From an uncultured Clostridia bacterium (GTDB lineage: Bacteria; Bacillota; Clostridia; TANB77; CAG-508), in the NCBI GenBank assembly GCA_947630545.1, contig CANRHX010000004.1:1-64000 (forward strand): a stretch of 64,000 nt of DNA. Reading direction: 5' to 3'. Positions within the stretch are counted from its first letter, which is position 1, and the number at the start of each line of letters is the position of its first letter. The notes beneath the pieces were generated by a model that ran no database searches, was not told the DNA's origin, and saw only the letters and a list, made by a program, of their open reading frames with translations. The position numbers and the translations under genes were made by a program. Below are positions 31,150-41,713 of the stretch, piece after piece.

Positions 31150-32444
31150 TTTTCAGTACTTCCTCTCTTTTGCTTGTTTTTTTCAGATTTTATATATGAA
31201 TTTACTATATTTATTATTTCTTGTGCTTTTTCTTCTGATATATTTTTAGCAGATTCTGCTCTTTCTATCATCTCTGCTTGATTTATTTCTTGTTCTTGTG
31301 AATTTATCTCTTGCTCATTTGCTTCTTGTTGATTTATTTCTTGCTGATTTATTTCTTGCTCATTTACTTCTTGTTGATTTTGTTCTTGAGCATTTATTTC
31401 TTGCTCATTTATTTCTTGTAAATTTTGTTCTTGCCAATTTACTTCTTGTGGGTTTTGTGCTTGTTCATCTGACACTTGAACAATTTCTCTTTCTGGTTCT
31501 TCTACATTTTCACTTATTACTTGAACAGTTTCTTGACTTTCTTGATAAATTTTTTCTGAATTATCCTCATTTATAATGTTTTTAATTTCTTCTAAAATTT
31601 CATTGTCTTTTTCTGTATCATTCTCAAAATACTTTTCTTCACTATTTAATAATTCATCTTCTTCATCTTGAGTAAATTGTGATAAATTTGTAACAATATT
31701 ATCTACTTTTCTTCTATTTTTTGAATGTGTAGTCATACTATTCCCGGAAATTGATCCATAGTAATATGATTGATTAAACTTCTTTGCAGATACATCAACT
31801 TTATTAACTACTACTCCTGCAATCTTTCCGCCAACATTTTTAATATTTTTTACTATTCTTGTTAAACTATCTTTTTTAGTTTCTTTTTGAGCTGTAACAA
31901 TTATAGTAGAATCTACTATTCTAGATAATATAATTGAATCTGTTACTAAGTCACATGGTGTACCATCAATAATTACTAAATCACACATCTCCTTTAATTC
32001 ATTTAATAAATGTCTCATTTCAGATGAAACTAATAATTCTGATGGATTAGGTGGAACATTTCCAGCTACCAAAATGTGCAAATTTTCTACATCTGTTTCT
32101 TGTATATATTGTGCAATGTTTATATCTGTTGTCTCATTATTTTCTGCATCCATATTTGAAAGATAATTTGAAAGTCCCGGTTTTGGTAATACACCAAATA
32201 TATTATATTGCCTTCCTTTTCTCATGTCTGCATCAACAAGAATTACTCTTTTTCCTGCTTGTGCGAAAGTTACTGCCAAATTTGATGCAGTCCAACTTTT
32301 CCCTTCTCCCGGGAATGTTGAAGTTACTAATAAGGTTTTTAATTTTTTATTTGTGTTCATAAATTGTATATTTGTTCTTAATGTTCTAAAAACTTCTGAA
32401 ACTGGAGATTTTGGATCTTTATATGTTAATAGTTCCTTTCTCAT
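31146..32444 (-). CDS. cpsD: CpsD/CapB-type tyrosine autokinase with long Gln/Asn/Glu-rich tail
   Basis: TLLVTSTFPGEGKSWTASNLAVTFAQAGKRVILVDADMRKG; C-terminal NEQEINQQEINQQEANEQEINSQEQEINQAE. Confidence 0.93.
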   Translation of the reverse strand: MRKELLTYKDPKSPVSEVFRTLRTNIQFMNTNKKLKTLLVTSTFPGEGKSWTASNLAVTFAQAGKRVILVDADMRKGRQYNIFGVLPKPGLSNYLSNMDAENNETTDINIAQYIQETDVENLHILVAGNVPPNPSELLVSSEMRHLLNELKEMCDLVIIDGTPCDLVTDSIILSRIVDSTIIVTAQKETKKDSLTRIVKNIKNVGGKIAGVVVNKVDVSAKKFNQSYYYGSISGNSMTTHSKNRRKVDNIVTNLSQFTQDEEDELLNSEEKYFENDTEKDNEILEEIKNIINEDNSEKIYQESQETVQVISENVEEPEREIVQVSDEQAQNPQEVNWQEQNLQEINEQEINAQEQNQQEVNEQEINQQEINQQEANEQEINSQEQEINQAEMIERAESAKNISEEKAQEIINIVNSYIKSEKNKQKRGSTEK

Positions 32445-33160
32445 TTTCTTCTTTTACCTCCCCTTTCATTTTTTCCTTCGAAATCATATATTGGTATAGA
32501 TGCTAAAACTGGTATTCCTAACAAGTTTTCTACATCTTCTGCAGATTTTATAGTTGTATCTAGCATATTTAATAATAATACATAAACTACTGAAACTACT
32601 ATTCCAATTAATGTAAATATTATAACATCTCTAATATGGCTAATATTTGATGGTGTAGATGATACCTCTGCTTCATCTACAATATGAACATTATTTAATT
32701 TATATATTTCTTCTACATTACTTATAAATACTTTTGCTATTTCGTTTGCAACCTTTGCAGCTACAGCCGGGTCATCATCTGTAACTGTAATTTTAATCAT
32801 TTCTGTATCTTTAACGGAACTTACTTCTACATTATTTCTTAATTTTTCTTCATCTATTTTTATACCCAAATTTGATATAACTTTTCTTAAAACTTTTTTA
32901 CTTTTTACTAATTCACTATATGTAGAAACAAGTTGAGAATTTATTGTTATATCAGATGTTGTTAATGTTGTTTCTGATGACTTTGATTTTTGATCTTCTA
33001 TTCTTGCTAATACTAGTGTTGTAGATGATGTATATACTGGTGATACGAAACCAAATGTATAAATTACTCCTATAACCATAAAAATGGCTACTATTAATAT
33101 TATTTGGACTTTATTTTTCCAAAATAAATTAAAAATTTCTTTTAAATCTAACTCTTCCAT
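32441..33160 (-). CDS. Wzz/CapA-type chain-length determinant
   Basis: LDLKEIFNLFWKNKVQIILIVAIFMVIGVIYTF...two TM. Confidence 0.92.
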   Translation of the reverse strand: MEELDLKEIFNLFWKNKVQIILIVAIFMVIGVIYTFGFVSPVYTSSTTLVLARIEDQKSKSSETTLTTSDITINSQLVSTYSELVKSKKVLRKVISNLGIKIDEEKLRNNVEVSSVKDTEMIKITVTDDDPAVAAKVANEIAKVFISNVEEIYKLNNVHIVDEAEVSSTPSNISHIRDVIIFTLIGIVVSVVYVLLLNMLDTTIKSAEDVENLLGIPVLASIPIYDFEGKNERGGKRRK

Positions 33161-33201
33161 TTTTCCTCCTTGGCATTTTTTAAACTTTTTATAGTATATA
33201 T

Positions 33202-34083
33202 TTAATCATTAGAATTTTCAAGTTTTTTGTCAAAATTTGTTTTATTTTTTTGATTATATTTAGTTATATTGTGTAATAGATTTGGTATAATAATTAAAAC
33301 TATTCCCGGTATTATTAAATAAATTCCATAATTTTGTACATTATCTAATATTGACTGCAAAATTTCTCTTAATGTAAAAGAGAAAGCATCATTCAATATG
33401 GTAATAGTTTGAATGTTTACTTTGCTATTTATATATACATTGACTATTGTAAAAAATAGCCCTGATGAAAATAGAGCAATTCCTAAAAATGCAAAAAATT
33501 TATATAGTCTATGTGTACTAACTATAATTAAAGCTAATAATGATATACCAATGATTATTAAAGATGCTTTATTTGCTAAATTTACAACATTGTTAACTTT
33601 TTCATACACGCTGTAAATTGATTTTTCAAATCCAAAATGTGCTATTCCTATTCTATATTCATTACAAATGTCATCAATAAACCTATCTATGGATTTTTGT
33701 TGTTCTGATGTTATAAGCATTCCTTTGGTTTGCTTTTTTATATTAGCAGACAACTTATTCTTTATTTCTTCTGTTGATACTTCTTCATTTATATCATGAT
33801 ATAAATTTGTAATTATGTTTTGTGTATCTTTCTCTACTTGTTCTTGTGTTATAATATCATTTAAAACTTCTTCTTCTAAACCTGATTGTTGTATGTAGTT
33901 TTTAAAGTTTTCTTTTATTTGTCCATATATTTTTACATAATAGGCTGTTTCATCTAATTTTCCTAATACGAAATTTTTATTTAATAAAGTTGATGTTGCT
34001 ATATTTACTAAAACTAATACTATAATTGCTAATGTTAAAATAATAGTTAATATGTATCTTAAAATTGTTTTTACTTTACTCAC
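33202..34083 (-). CDS. hypothetical membrane protein
   Basis: N-terminal TM, C-terminal TM segments; within the surface operon. Confidence 0.6.
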   Translation of the reverse strand: MSKVKTILRYILTIILTLAIIVLVLVNIATSTLLNKNFVLGKLDETAYYVKIYGQIKENFKNYIQQSGLEEEVLNDIITQEQVEKDTQNIITNLYHDINEEVSTEEIKNKLSANIKKQTKGMLITSEQQKSIDRFIDDICNEYRIGIAHFGFEKSIYSVYEKVNNVVNLANKASLIIIGISLLALIIVSTHRLYKFFAFLGIALFSSGLFFTIVNVYINSKVNIQTITILNDAFSFTLREILQSILDNVQNYGIYLIIPGIVLIIIPNLLHNITKYNQKNKTNFDKKLENSND

Positions 34084-34096
34084 GTTTTTTCTCCTT

Positions 34097-34726
34097 TTAT
34101 TCTTCTAATTTTGCAAATACCACATACCTTTGTGTTGCATGCCCTATATTTACAAATGGATAACATGTATATACCATTAATATTTCTTCATCTTTTTGGA
34201 TTGGTAATTTATCCCCTTCTGTCTCTTTTATAAGTTTCATATCATATATTTTATATTTATATTTTCCATAGGTTGTTTTTACTATTATTTCATTTCCAAT
34301 TTGTAATTCTGAAAATCTTCTAAATACATTTTTGCTATTATGCCCCATATATATTATAGAGCCACCTTCTCCTGGGAAATAACTTCCACTATCATGACCA
34401 ACTCCCTTTTTTAAAATTTCTAATGTATCTCCAAAATAAACTGGTAAATTGACATCAATTTTAGGAATTTCTATTGTGGCATATTTTGTTCCATATTGTG
34501 GGTAATTTTGTATTAATTTTTTTTCTTTATCTATTGTTGTTTCTTTAACTTCTTTTTTCTTACTAGAATCTATAGATACTGTATCAGCTAATAATATTGC
34601 ATTTTCTATTTGTGCCCCTGCAAATAGTTTTATGCATAATAGAATTCCGCCAGTAATAAATAAAGCAACTATTATGCTGATAATAGTTGCTTTTATTGTT
34701 TTTCCTATAATTTTAGGCATTAGCAA
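34097..34726 (-). CDS. class D-like sortase
   Basis: IPKIDVNLPVYFGDTLEILKKGVGHDSGSYFPGEGGSIIYMGHNSKNVFRRF; TCYPF...TQRYVV. Confidence 0.88.
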   Translation of the reverse strand: MLMPKIIGKTIKATIISIIVALFITGGILLCIKLFAGAQIENAILLADTVSIDSSKKKEVKETTIDKEKKLIQNYPQYGTKYATIEIPKIDVNLPVYFGDTLEILKKGVGHDSGSYFPGEGGSIIYMGHNSKNVFRRFSELQIGNEIIVKTTYGKYKYKIYDMKLIKETEGDKLPIQKDEEILMVYTCYPFVNIGHATQRYVVFAKLEE

Positions 34727-35261
34727 ATTTCTTTCTTAATAATAATCCTGCAGTTAGGGCTACTACTGCGATTGAAGAAACAACTAAAGCTCCATTTATT
34801 TCGTTACCTGTGTTTGGCATTTCATCACTGAAATCTAATACTTCTTCTGTAACTCCATCATGCATAATTGTTGCTACTGCTCCATTCCATACAACTTTTA
34901 CGTCTAATATTGCTGCAGCTTCTGTACCTAATTGTTGAACTTTCTTTAAGTCTGCTTCAGATAAATCTTTTGCATCTGTTACTCCAGCTTTTTCAAATAT
35001 TTTTACTACTGCATCAACTTTTGCCATTACTTGATCTGCTTGTTCATCTGTTACAGGGTATTTGTCAATATATCTTTGCATTTTAACTCTTTCACTTTCT
35101 GTTACTCCATATTTTGCACCCTTTTTGTATATTAAATCTGGTAATTCAGCTCCTGTTGTTGCATTTACCATTGTTGTAGCAAATAAAGCTACGATAACGA
35201 ATATTAGTGTTGCTAATAATGTTTTTTTCATTTTTAAATTCCTCCCTTTGTTTAAATTCAA
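34713..35261 (-). CDS. sortase-anchored secreted protein (MPNTG sorting motif)
   Basis: Signal peptide; C-terminal EMPNTGNEINGALVVSSIAVVALTAGLLLRKKFANA. Confidence 0.82.
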   Translation of the reverse strand: MNLNKGRNLKMKKTLLATLIFVIVALFATTMVNATTGAELPDLIYKKGAKYGVTESERVKMQRYIDKYPVTDEQADQVMAKVDAVVKIFEKAGVTDAKDLSEADLKKVQQLGTEAAAILDVKVVWNGAVATIMHDGVTEEVLDFSDEMPNTGNEINGALVVSSIAVVALTAGLLLRKKFANA

Positions 35262-35389
35262 TTTATTATAACATTTAAATTTTTTATATGCAATAGTTTT
35301 TTATAAAAAATTTTTATATTTTTATAAAATTTTTATGATTTAAAAACTATAGTAGTGTTATTTTTTATATTATAAAAATTTCTTTTATA

Positions 35390-36154
35390 TTATTGCATTA
35401 TAGCATCCTGTTTCTTCAATTCCTTTATTTCTTCATGTATTGTACCTTTACCAGCATCAACACCTTTATGACCAAAAATAGTTGCAATTGTCAAAACAAT
35501 TATCTTTAAATCCATAAATAAAGATGCTTTATTTATGTACTCTAAATCATAATTAATTTTATCAAAAATCGAAATAGTATTTCTTCCTTTTACTTGAGCA
35601 TATCCACTTATTCCAGGTCTCATATCGCATCTATGTCTTTGTTCAGTATTCATATTTTCGTAGTATTCAGGAATCCATGGTCTAGGTCCTATAAAACTCA
35701 TATCTCCTTTAAGAATATTAACAATTTGCAACAATTCATCAAGACTAAATTTTCTTATTATTTTACCAACTTTTGTAAATTGATCTTCCGTTGTATTATC
35801 CATAACATCATTTTTTATAGTCATACTTCTGAATTTATATAGTTTAAAATTTTTTCCATTTTTTCCAGTTCTTAATTGTTTAAAAATAATTGAATCAAAG
35901 TCCCCTGTTACAATATATGAAATTTTAATAAAAATAGCTAATATGCAAACAAATACAATACCTATTAATGATAAAACGATATCAAAAAATCTTTTTAAAA
36001 ATAGATATATCCATTTTTTTATTTTATGTACCTCTAAATTTTTAATATGTTTTGATTTCTCTAGAGGAACTATATATTTATTGTCTTCAGTTGATATATA
36101 TGTAATATCCACATTAGTAGGTATGTATGTAAATTCTCTCTCTCTAATTTTCAC
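35390..36154 (-). CDS. undecaprenyl-phosphate sugar transferase (bacterial sugar transferase)
   Basis: KRFFDIVLSLIGIVFV; KQLRTGKNGKNFKLYKFRSM; GPRPWIPEY; MRPGISGYAQVKGRN. Confidence 0.95.
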   Translation of the reverse strand: MKIREREFTYIPTNVDITYISTEDNKYIVPLEKSKHIKNLEVHKIKKWIYLFLKRFFDIVLSLIGIVFVCILAIFIKISYIVTGDFDSIIFKQLRTGKNGKNFKLYKFRSMTIKNDVMDNTTEDQFTKVGKIIRKFSLDELLQIVNILKGDMSFIGPRPWIPEYYENMNTEQRHRCDMRPGISGYAQVKGRNTISIFDKINYDLEYINKASLFMDLKIIVLTIATIFGHKGVDAGKGTIHEEIKELKKQDAIMQ

Positions 36155-36245
36155 TAATGTTCACCTCTAACACATTTTATTTTTACATTCAATTTATTTT
36201 AACATAAATAATGTTACTATGCAACCCCAAAGACACATTTTTCGT

Positions 36246-36284
36246 CAAAAAAATTATAGCTTTTACCCAAAGCTATAATTTTTT
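36246..36284 (-). terminator. intrinsic terminator
   Basis: AAAAATTATAGCTTT-tacccA-AAGCTATAATTTTTTT. Confidence 0.8.
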
Positions 36285-36524
36285 TTACATCTTCCAAACA
36301 CATTCCGTCTCTATATTATTTAAAACTGATACTTGATGACTTTTATTTACATTTTCTAATTTATCCCATACATACCATACTGTAACTCCTATAATAGAAA
36401 ACAATATCAATAATAAAATTATTACAATAATTATAAAAGCCTTAGATCCTTTCTTCTCTTTTTTCTCCTTCTTCTCTTTCTTTTTTTCTTTCTTTTCTTT
36501 CCTTTTCTCTTCCTCTTCCTTCAT
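36285..36524 (-). CDS. small lysine-rich membrane protein
   Basis: RBS GGAGG; MKEEEEKRKEKKEKKKEKKEKKEKKGSKAFIIIVIILLLILF. Confidence 0.65.
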   Translation of the reverse strand: MKEEEEKRKEKKEKKKEKKEKKEKKGSKAFIIIVIILLLILFSIIGVTVWYVWDKLENVNKSHQVSVLNNIETECVWKM

Positions 36525-37023
36525 TTGCTCCTCCTATAATACTATATTTATCACTTTTTTTAATTATTTTATAAAATAATTTCAAAATACCAAGGCAAAT
36601 ACATATACCGGTTAATACTCCACAAGTATCTATTAAAACATCTCTAAATTCTCCACTTCTTCCATCTACAAACAACTGATGAATTTCATCAGAACATGCA
36701 TAAATAAATCCTATAAGTAAACATCCATAAATTCTACTTTTTAAATCAAAATTATATGTACTAGCCAGAGCCATAAGTAAAATTCCCACTACTGTATAAA
36801 TAGAAAAATGTGCTATTTTTCTTATTATTGGTTCAATGTTACTTATAAGTTGCATCTTGGTCTCATTACTTTCGTTGCTATTAAATATATTTACTATACT
36901 TTCAGAAACTTTTTCGCTTATTCCACTAGATTCTGTGGCATTTTGGTTAGAAAAGCCAAAAATTAAAAAGAAAGTTCCAAAGAGCAATATTATTAAAATG
37001 CCTCGTAATATATTTATTTTCAT
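36442..37023 (-). CDS. VanZ family protein (3' end overlaps next gene)
   Basis: RKIAHFSIYTVVGILLM...ACSDEIHQLFVDGRSGEFRDVLIDTCGVLTG. Confidence 0.85.
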   Translation of the reverse strand: MKINILRGILIILLFGTFFLIFGFSNQNATESSGISEKVSESIVNIFNSNESNETKMQLISNIEPIIRKIAHFSIYTVVGILLMALASTYNFDLKSRIYGCLLIGFIYACSDEIHQLFVDGRSGEFRDVLIDTCGVLTGICICLGILKLFYKIIKKSDKYSIIGGANEGRGREKERKERKKEREEGEKREERI

Positions 37024-37068
37024 TTAAAAATTTCTCCTCTTTTTCAATGGTTGATAATTGTTTAATAA

Positions 37069-38778
37069 CTACATTTTGTCTGGCATTTGCATACCCAAAA
37101 GTTCAGCTCCTTGCTTCAAAGTTTTATTAACACAATAGGTTAAATAAACTCTTGCATTTTGAATTTCTGCGTTGTCTCCAATAATTTTGTTTTCATTGTA
37201 AAATACGCTAAATGCTTTTGCCAAATCTATTAAATATTTTGCTAAAATAGATGGTTCTTCTTTTAATGTTACTTGAATTAATGTATCTTCAAAATTGTAT
37301 AATAATTTTATAATATTTTTAGAATAGTTATCGTCTAATTTTTCTACATATGATTCATCAAATTCTGGTACTTTTTCTATTTTTGATAGAATACTATTTG
37401 TTCTAACATATGTATATTGAATGTATGGTCCTGTTTCTCCTTGAAAATTTAGCATTTGCGTAATATCAAATATTTCGTCTTTTACTCTACTTGTTGCTAA
37501 ATTATTAAATATTACAGCACCAACTCCAACTCTTTTAGCTACTTCATCTTTATCTTCTAAATCTGGATTTTTTTCTTCTATAATTTTCTTAGCTTCCTCG
37601 ATTGTATCATTTAATAAGTCTTTTATTTTTACAAAATTGCCTTTTCTTGTAGACATTTTTCCAGAAGGAAGTCTAACCATACCATATGATACATGTTCTA
37701 AACCTTTAGTATATTTTTCGTCTAATCCAAGTAATTTTGCTACTTCAAATATTTGTTTAAAATGTAGATTTTGTTCATATGATGTTACATATAAACTTTT
37801 ATCATAATTATATGTTCTAGCTCTATAAAGTATTGCTGCTAAATCTCTTGTTGCATATATTGTAGAACCATTAGATTTGCAAACAATACATGGTGTACTA
37901 ATTCCTTGCTCACTTAAGTCTACTATTCTTGCTCCTTCTGATTCTATAAGTTTGCCTGTTTTTTCTAGTATTTCTATTACTTCATCTGTTTTATCTGCAT
38001 AAAAGGCTTCTCCATTCCATGAATCAAAATGGCTTCCTAGTAAATCATATATTTTTTGAAATTCTGTTAAAGATAAATCTTTAAATTCTTTCCAAAGTTT
38101 AGTACAGTATTCATCTCCATTTTCAAGTAGTCTAAAGTTTTCCCTACATGCGTTTAGAACTTCCTCATCTTCACTTGCTAAATCGTTTATCCTTTTATAG
38201 ATTTCTGCTAATTTATCAATAGGTTCTTGAGTTAAATCATATTCGTTTCCCCATCTTTTATATCCTTCTATTAACTTACCAAACTGTGTTCCATAATCTC
38301 CTAGATAGTTTATTCCTATAACATTGTACCCTAAATGCTTGTATATATTGTATAATGCTCCTCCAATTACTGTTGTTTTTAAATGCCCTATGTGGAATGG
38401 TTTTGCAATGTTTGGTGCAGAGTAGTCTATAAGTATTGTTTTTCCTTCTCCTATATTAGATTTACCAAATGTTTCTTGCTCTGATATTTTTTTTAATACT
38501 TCTTTAGAAAAGTTGTTTTGATTTATGTAGAAGTTTAGGTATCCACCTACACAATTTATGTTTTCTATTGATGAATTATTTACTTCTATTTTTTCTGCTA
38601 TTTCTTGCGCTATTATTACTGGTGGTTTTTTTAAGGTTTTTGCAAGATTAAAACATGGGAATGAATAATCCCCATTTTTTGTATCTTTAGGTATTTCTAT
38701 GTATTTTTCTATTTCTTCTTGGTCTATATTTGTTGCTTTTGATATTTTTTTTGCAATTTCTTCTTTAAAATTTATCAT
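37069..38778 (-). CDS. argS: arginyl-tRNA synthetase
   Basis: IDYSAPNIAKPFHIGHLKTTVIGGAL; MSTRKGNFVKIKDLL; ALI..anticodon-binding C-terminus. Confidence 0.97.
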   Translation of the reverse strand: MINFKEEIAKKISKATNIDQEEIEKYIEIPKDTKNGDYSFPCFNLAKTLKKPPVIIAQEIAEKIEVNNSSIENINCVGGYLNFYINQNNFSKEVLKKISEQETFGKSNIGEGKTILIDYSAPNIAKPFHIGHLKTTVIGGALYNIYKHLGYNVIGINYLGDYGTQFGKLIEGYKRWGNEYDLTQEPIDKLAEIYKRINDLASEDEEVLNACRENFRLLENGDEYCTKLWKEFKDLSLTEFQKIYDLLGSHFDSWNGEAFYADKTDEVIEILEKTGKLIESEGARIVDLSEQGISTPCIVCKSNGSTIYATRDLAAILYRARTYNYDKSLYVTSYEQNLHFKQIFEVAKLLGLDEKYTKGLEHVSYGMVRLPSGKMSTRKGNFVKIKDLLNDTIEEAKKIIEEKNPDLEDKDEVAKRVGVGAVIFNNLATSRVKDEIFDITQMLNFQGETGPYIQYTYVRTNSILSKIEKVPEFDESYVEKLDDNYSKNIIKLLYNFEDTLIQVTLKEEPSILAKYLIDLAKAFSVFYNENKIIGDNAEIQNARVYLTYCVNKTLKQGAELLGMQMPDKM

Positions 38779-38854
38779 TTTTTCTTGTACGATATATTTA
38801 ATGGATTAAATATATTATACTCTCCTTTCTACTTTTTATTTAGTATTTTAATCA

Positions 38855-39244
38855 TTAATATTCTCCTCGTTTTATTTTCTCTATAATATCTTTCCTACTC
38901 TCGTTTAAATCTAAATATTCTCTATACATATCTAATTTATATAAATCAAATTTAAATTCATCTTCACAATATATGTTTTTACCACTTATAAGAATTTCAT
39001 ATCTAAATCCATCCCCTATGTTTTGCAAGTCTACAAGGTCTATATCTGTTTTTATTGCATCTTCAATAATTTGAGATAAATAGAATAATTCTTTTTTGCT
39101 AACCGCCTTTTTTGGCTTTATTGCAATGTCAATATCACTTTCATTGTTTTGTGTCCCTCTTGCATAACTCCCAAATAGAACAATTGCTTCACAATCTATT
39201 TTTTCTAATATTATTTTTTTTATAGTTTGTAATTTCTCTTCCAT
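38855..39244 (-). CDS. MNT-type nucleotidyltransferase domain protein
   Basis: AIVLFGSYARGTQNNESDIDIAI. Confidence 0.85.
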   Translation of the reverse strand: MEEKLQTIKKIILEKIDCEAIVLFGSYARGTQNNESDIDIAIKPKKAVSKKELFYLSQIIEDAIKTDIDLVDLQNIGDGFRYEILISGKNIYCEDEFKFDLYKLDMYREYLDLNESRKDIIEKIKRGEY

Positions 39245-39253
39245 ATAAACCCC

Positions 39254-40258
39254 TTATTTAGTATTTTCTATATATCTCCAAGAGTCTTTGCACATATCGT
39301 CTAAAGTTTTTTCAGCATACCATCCTAGTTCTTCTTTGGCCTTTTTTGGATCTGCATAGCAAGTTGCAATGTCTCCTGCTCTTCTTGGTGCAATTTTGTA
39401 ATTTACTTTTTTACCTGTTGCCTTTTCAAAAGCTTTTACCATATCTAAAACGCTGTATCCTGTACCAGTTCCTAAGTTATATATAAATAGTCCATGTCCT
39501 TCTTTTTCTAATTTTTCTAAAGCTGATATGTGTCCTTTAGCTAGGTCTACAACATGAATATAGTCTCTAACTCCTGTTCCATCTGGTGTGTCGTAGTCGT
39601 TTCCAAATACAGATAATTGCTCTAATGTTCCATTTGCTACTCTAACAATATATGGCATTAGGTTATTTGGTATACCTTGTGGTTCTTCTCCAATTAGTCC
39701 GCTTTCATGTGCTCCTACTGGATTGAAATATCTTAAAATGCATATATCCCATGTGTTGTCTGCTTTATATGCATCTTTTAATATTTGTTCAATGAATAAT
39801 TTTGTAGTTCCATATGGGTTGGTTGTTCCTCCTGTTTTGCAATCTTCTGTTATTGGAATTGTTTCTGGGTCTCCATATACTGTTGCTGATGAACTAAATA
39901 TGAATTTTTTTACATTGTACTTTTTCATTACATCTAATACTACAAGGCATCCTGAAATGTTATTCATGTAGTATTCTATTGGTTTTTTTACAGATTCTCC
40001 TACTGCTTTGTATCCTGCAAAGTTCATTACTGCTTCTATTTTGTTTTCTTGAAATACTTTTTCTAGTTTTTCTCTGTCTTGGTAATCCATTTCATAAAAT
40101 TTAAAGTCTTTTCCTGTTATTTGTTTTATTTTTTCTAATACTTCTGGTTTACTGTTTGAAAAGTTGTCTATTATTACAACTTCTTTTCCTTTATTTAATA
40201 ATTCAATTACTGTGTGGCTTCCAATGTAGCCAGCTCCTCCTGGTACTAATATTGACAT
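39254..40258 (-). CDS. galE: UDP-glucose 4-epimerase
   Basis: [33 protein letters not shown]. Confidence 0.96.
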   Translation of the reverse strand: MSILVPGGAGYIGSHTVIELLNKGKEVVIIDNFSNSKPEVLEKIKQITGKDFKFYEMDYQDREKLEKVFQENKIEAVMNFAGYKAVGESVKKPIEYYMNNISGCLVVLDVMKKYNVKKFIFSSSATVYGDPETIPITEDCKTGGTTNPYGTTKLFIEQILKDAYKADNTWDICILRYFNPVGAHESGLIGEEPQGIPNNLMPYIVRVANGTLEQLSVFGNDYDTPDGTGVRDYIHVVDLAKGHISALEKLEKEGHGLFIYNLGTGTGYSVLDMVKAFEKATGKKVNYKIAPRRAGDIATCYADPKKAKEELGWYAEKTLDDMCKDSWRYIENTK

Positions 40259-40290
40259 ATTTTCATCTCTCCTTTTTGATACTTATTTTA

Positions 40291-40620
40291 TCATTTATTT
40301 ATTATTTTTGCAATAAATATTGATTGTTATTTAATTAGAAATGTTGCATATAGTGGAATATATTTTATATTATTATTTTTAGCAGTTCGATTTTATCTTA
40401 ATTTGAAATTTTTCTATAAAATATTTCTACAATAATATCTTCATATTCTAATAAATTTATAATATATGAGCATATTTGTCAATATATTTTCACAAAAACA
40501 CATAGGAGTTTTTTGACATTTTTCACAAAAACATATAGGAGTTTTGCATTATAATTCCCAAAAATGCATATTAGTTTTTTGCGTTAAATATCATTTATTT
40601 ATAATTTTTGCAATAAATAT
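40291..40620. repeat. 30-bp direct repeat (29/30 identical) exactly 300 bp apart, bracketing three shorter ~33-bp-spaced repeats
   Basis: TCATTTATTTATTATTTTTGCAATAAATAT at 40291 and TCATTTATTTATAATTTTTGCAATAAATAT at 40591; CACAAAAACACATAGGAGTTTT at 40491, 40524 and a degenerate copy near 40558. Confidence 0.9.
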
Positions 40621-40653
40621 ATTAATAAAAGTTATAAAACAAGGAGGTTAATT

Positions 40654-41713
40654 ATGCAAAAAACAAACATTTATGTACTAAAGCTAAAAAGAAATCTTAT
40701 TCCTTTGATATTTTTAATGTTCACTTTTTGTTTATTAATTTTTTCTAAAACAAATCTACCTGCGGTAAAAAATGGTTTAGCCTTATTTGCTAACAGTGTA
40801 ATACCATCCCTTCTCCCTTTTTTTATTGCAACAGAAATGCTTATGCATACAAACATTGTAAATCAAATTGGATATATGCTAAATTCAATTATGAAGCCTT
40901 TGTTTAATGTAAGTCGGTCAAGGTGCTTTTGCTTTTGTTATGGGATTAATTTCTGGATATCCAGTTGGTGCTAAAATTGCTACAAATTTTAGAAAAAATA
41001 ATATATGCTCTAAAGAGGAATGTGAAAGACTTTTAAGCTTTACTAATAATTCTGGTCCATTATTTATTATTGGAACTGTTGGTATAAGTATGTTTGGTAA
41101 TTCTACTATTGGTATTTTACTTTTTGTTACACATTTACTGGCTAGTATTTGCGTTGGAATGATTTTTAGATTTTGGAAATATAAGAAAAAGACTTATTTA
41201 ACTAATGTTACAACTTCTTTTGATGATAATAAAAATAAAAATGTTAGTATAAATAATTTGGGTGAGGTAATTAGCGAAAGTATAACAAGTAGCATATCTA
41301 CAATTTTAATGATTGGTGGTTTTATTGTTGTTTTTTCTGCTGTTATTTCTATTTTAAACGCTAGTGGAATTACTAAAGTTGTAGTGTTGATATTATCTCC
41401 TTTTTTTAAAATGTTAAATATTGATACATCTTTTATTAATGGCTTGTTTACCGGATTATTTGAAATAACTAATGGTATTAATTTGATTTCTTCTGTGCAT
41501 GTAAAAAGTATTTCTATAAATATTGTTTTTACTGCCTTTTTACTTGGATTTGGCGGTATTTCTGTTTTACTTCAAGTTTTAAGTATTATTTCTAAAACAG
41601 ATTTATCTGCAAAACCTTACATTATAGGAAAGTTATTGCATGGTTGTTTATCTGCTTTTTATACATACATTTTTATGAATGTTTTCCCTTTTATTAATTT
41701 TGACTTGCATTAG
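40654..41713 (+). pseudogene. ylbJ: sporulation integral membrane protein YlbJ, split by single-base frameshift near 40914
   Basis: N-part ...SVIPSLLPFFIATEML...; C-part GQGAFAFVMGLISGYPVGAKIATNF; removing one C in AGTcGGTCAAGGT joins them. Confidence 0.88.

Noticed and set aside
38855-39244. MNT nucleotidyltransferase as half of a MntA-HepT toxin-antitoxin pair
   Set aside because: No HEPN partner next to it; neighbours are argS and galE. Could be revisited if HEPN is found elsewhere.
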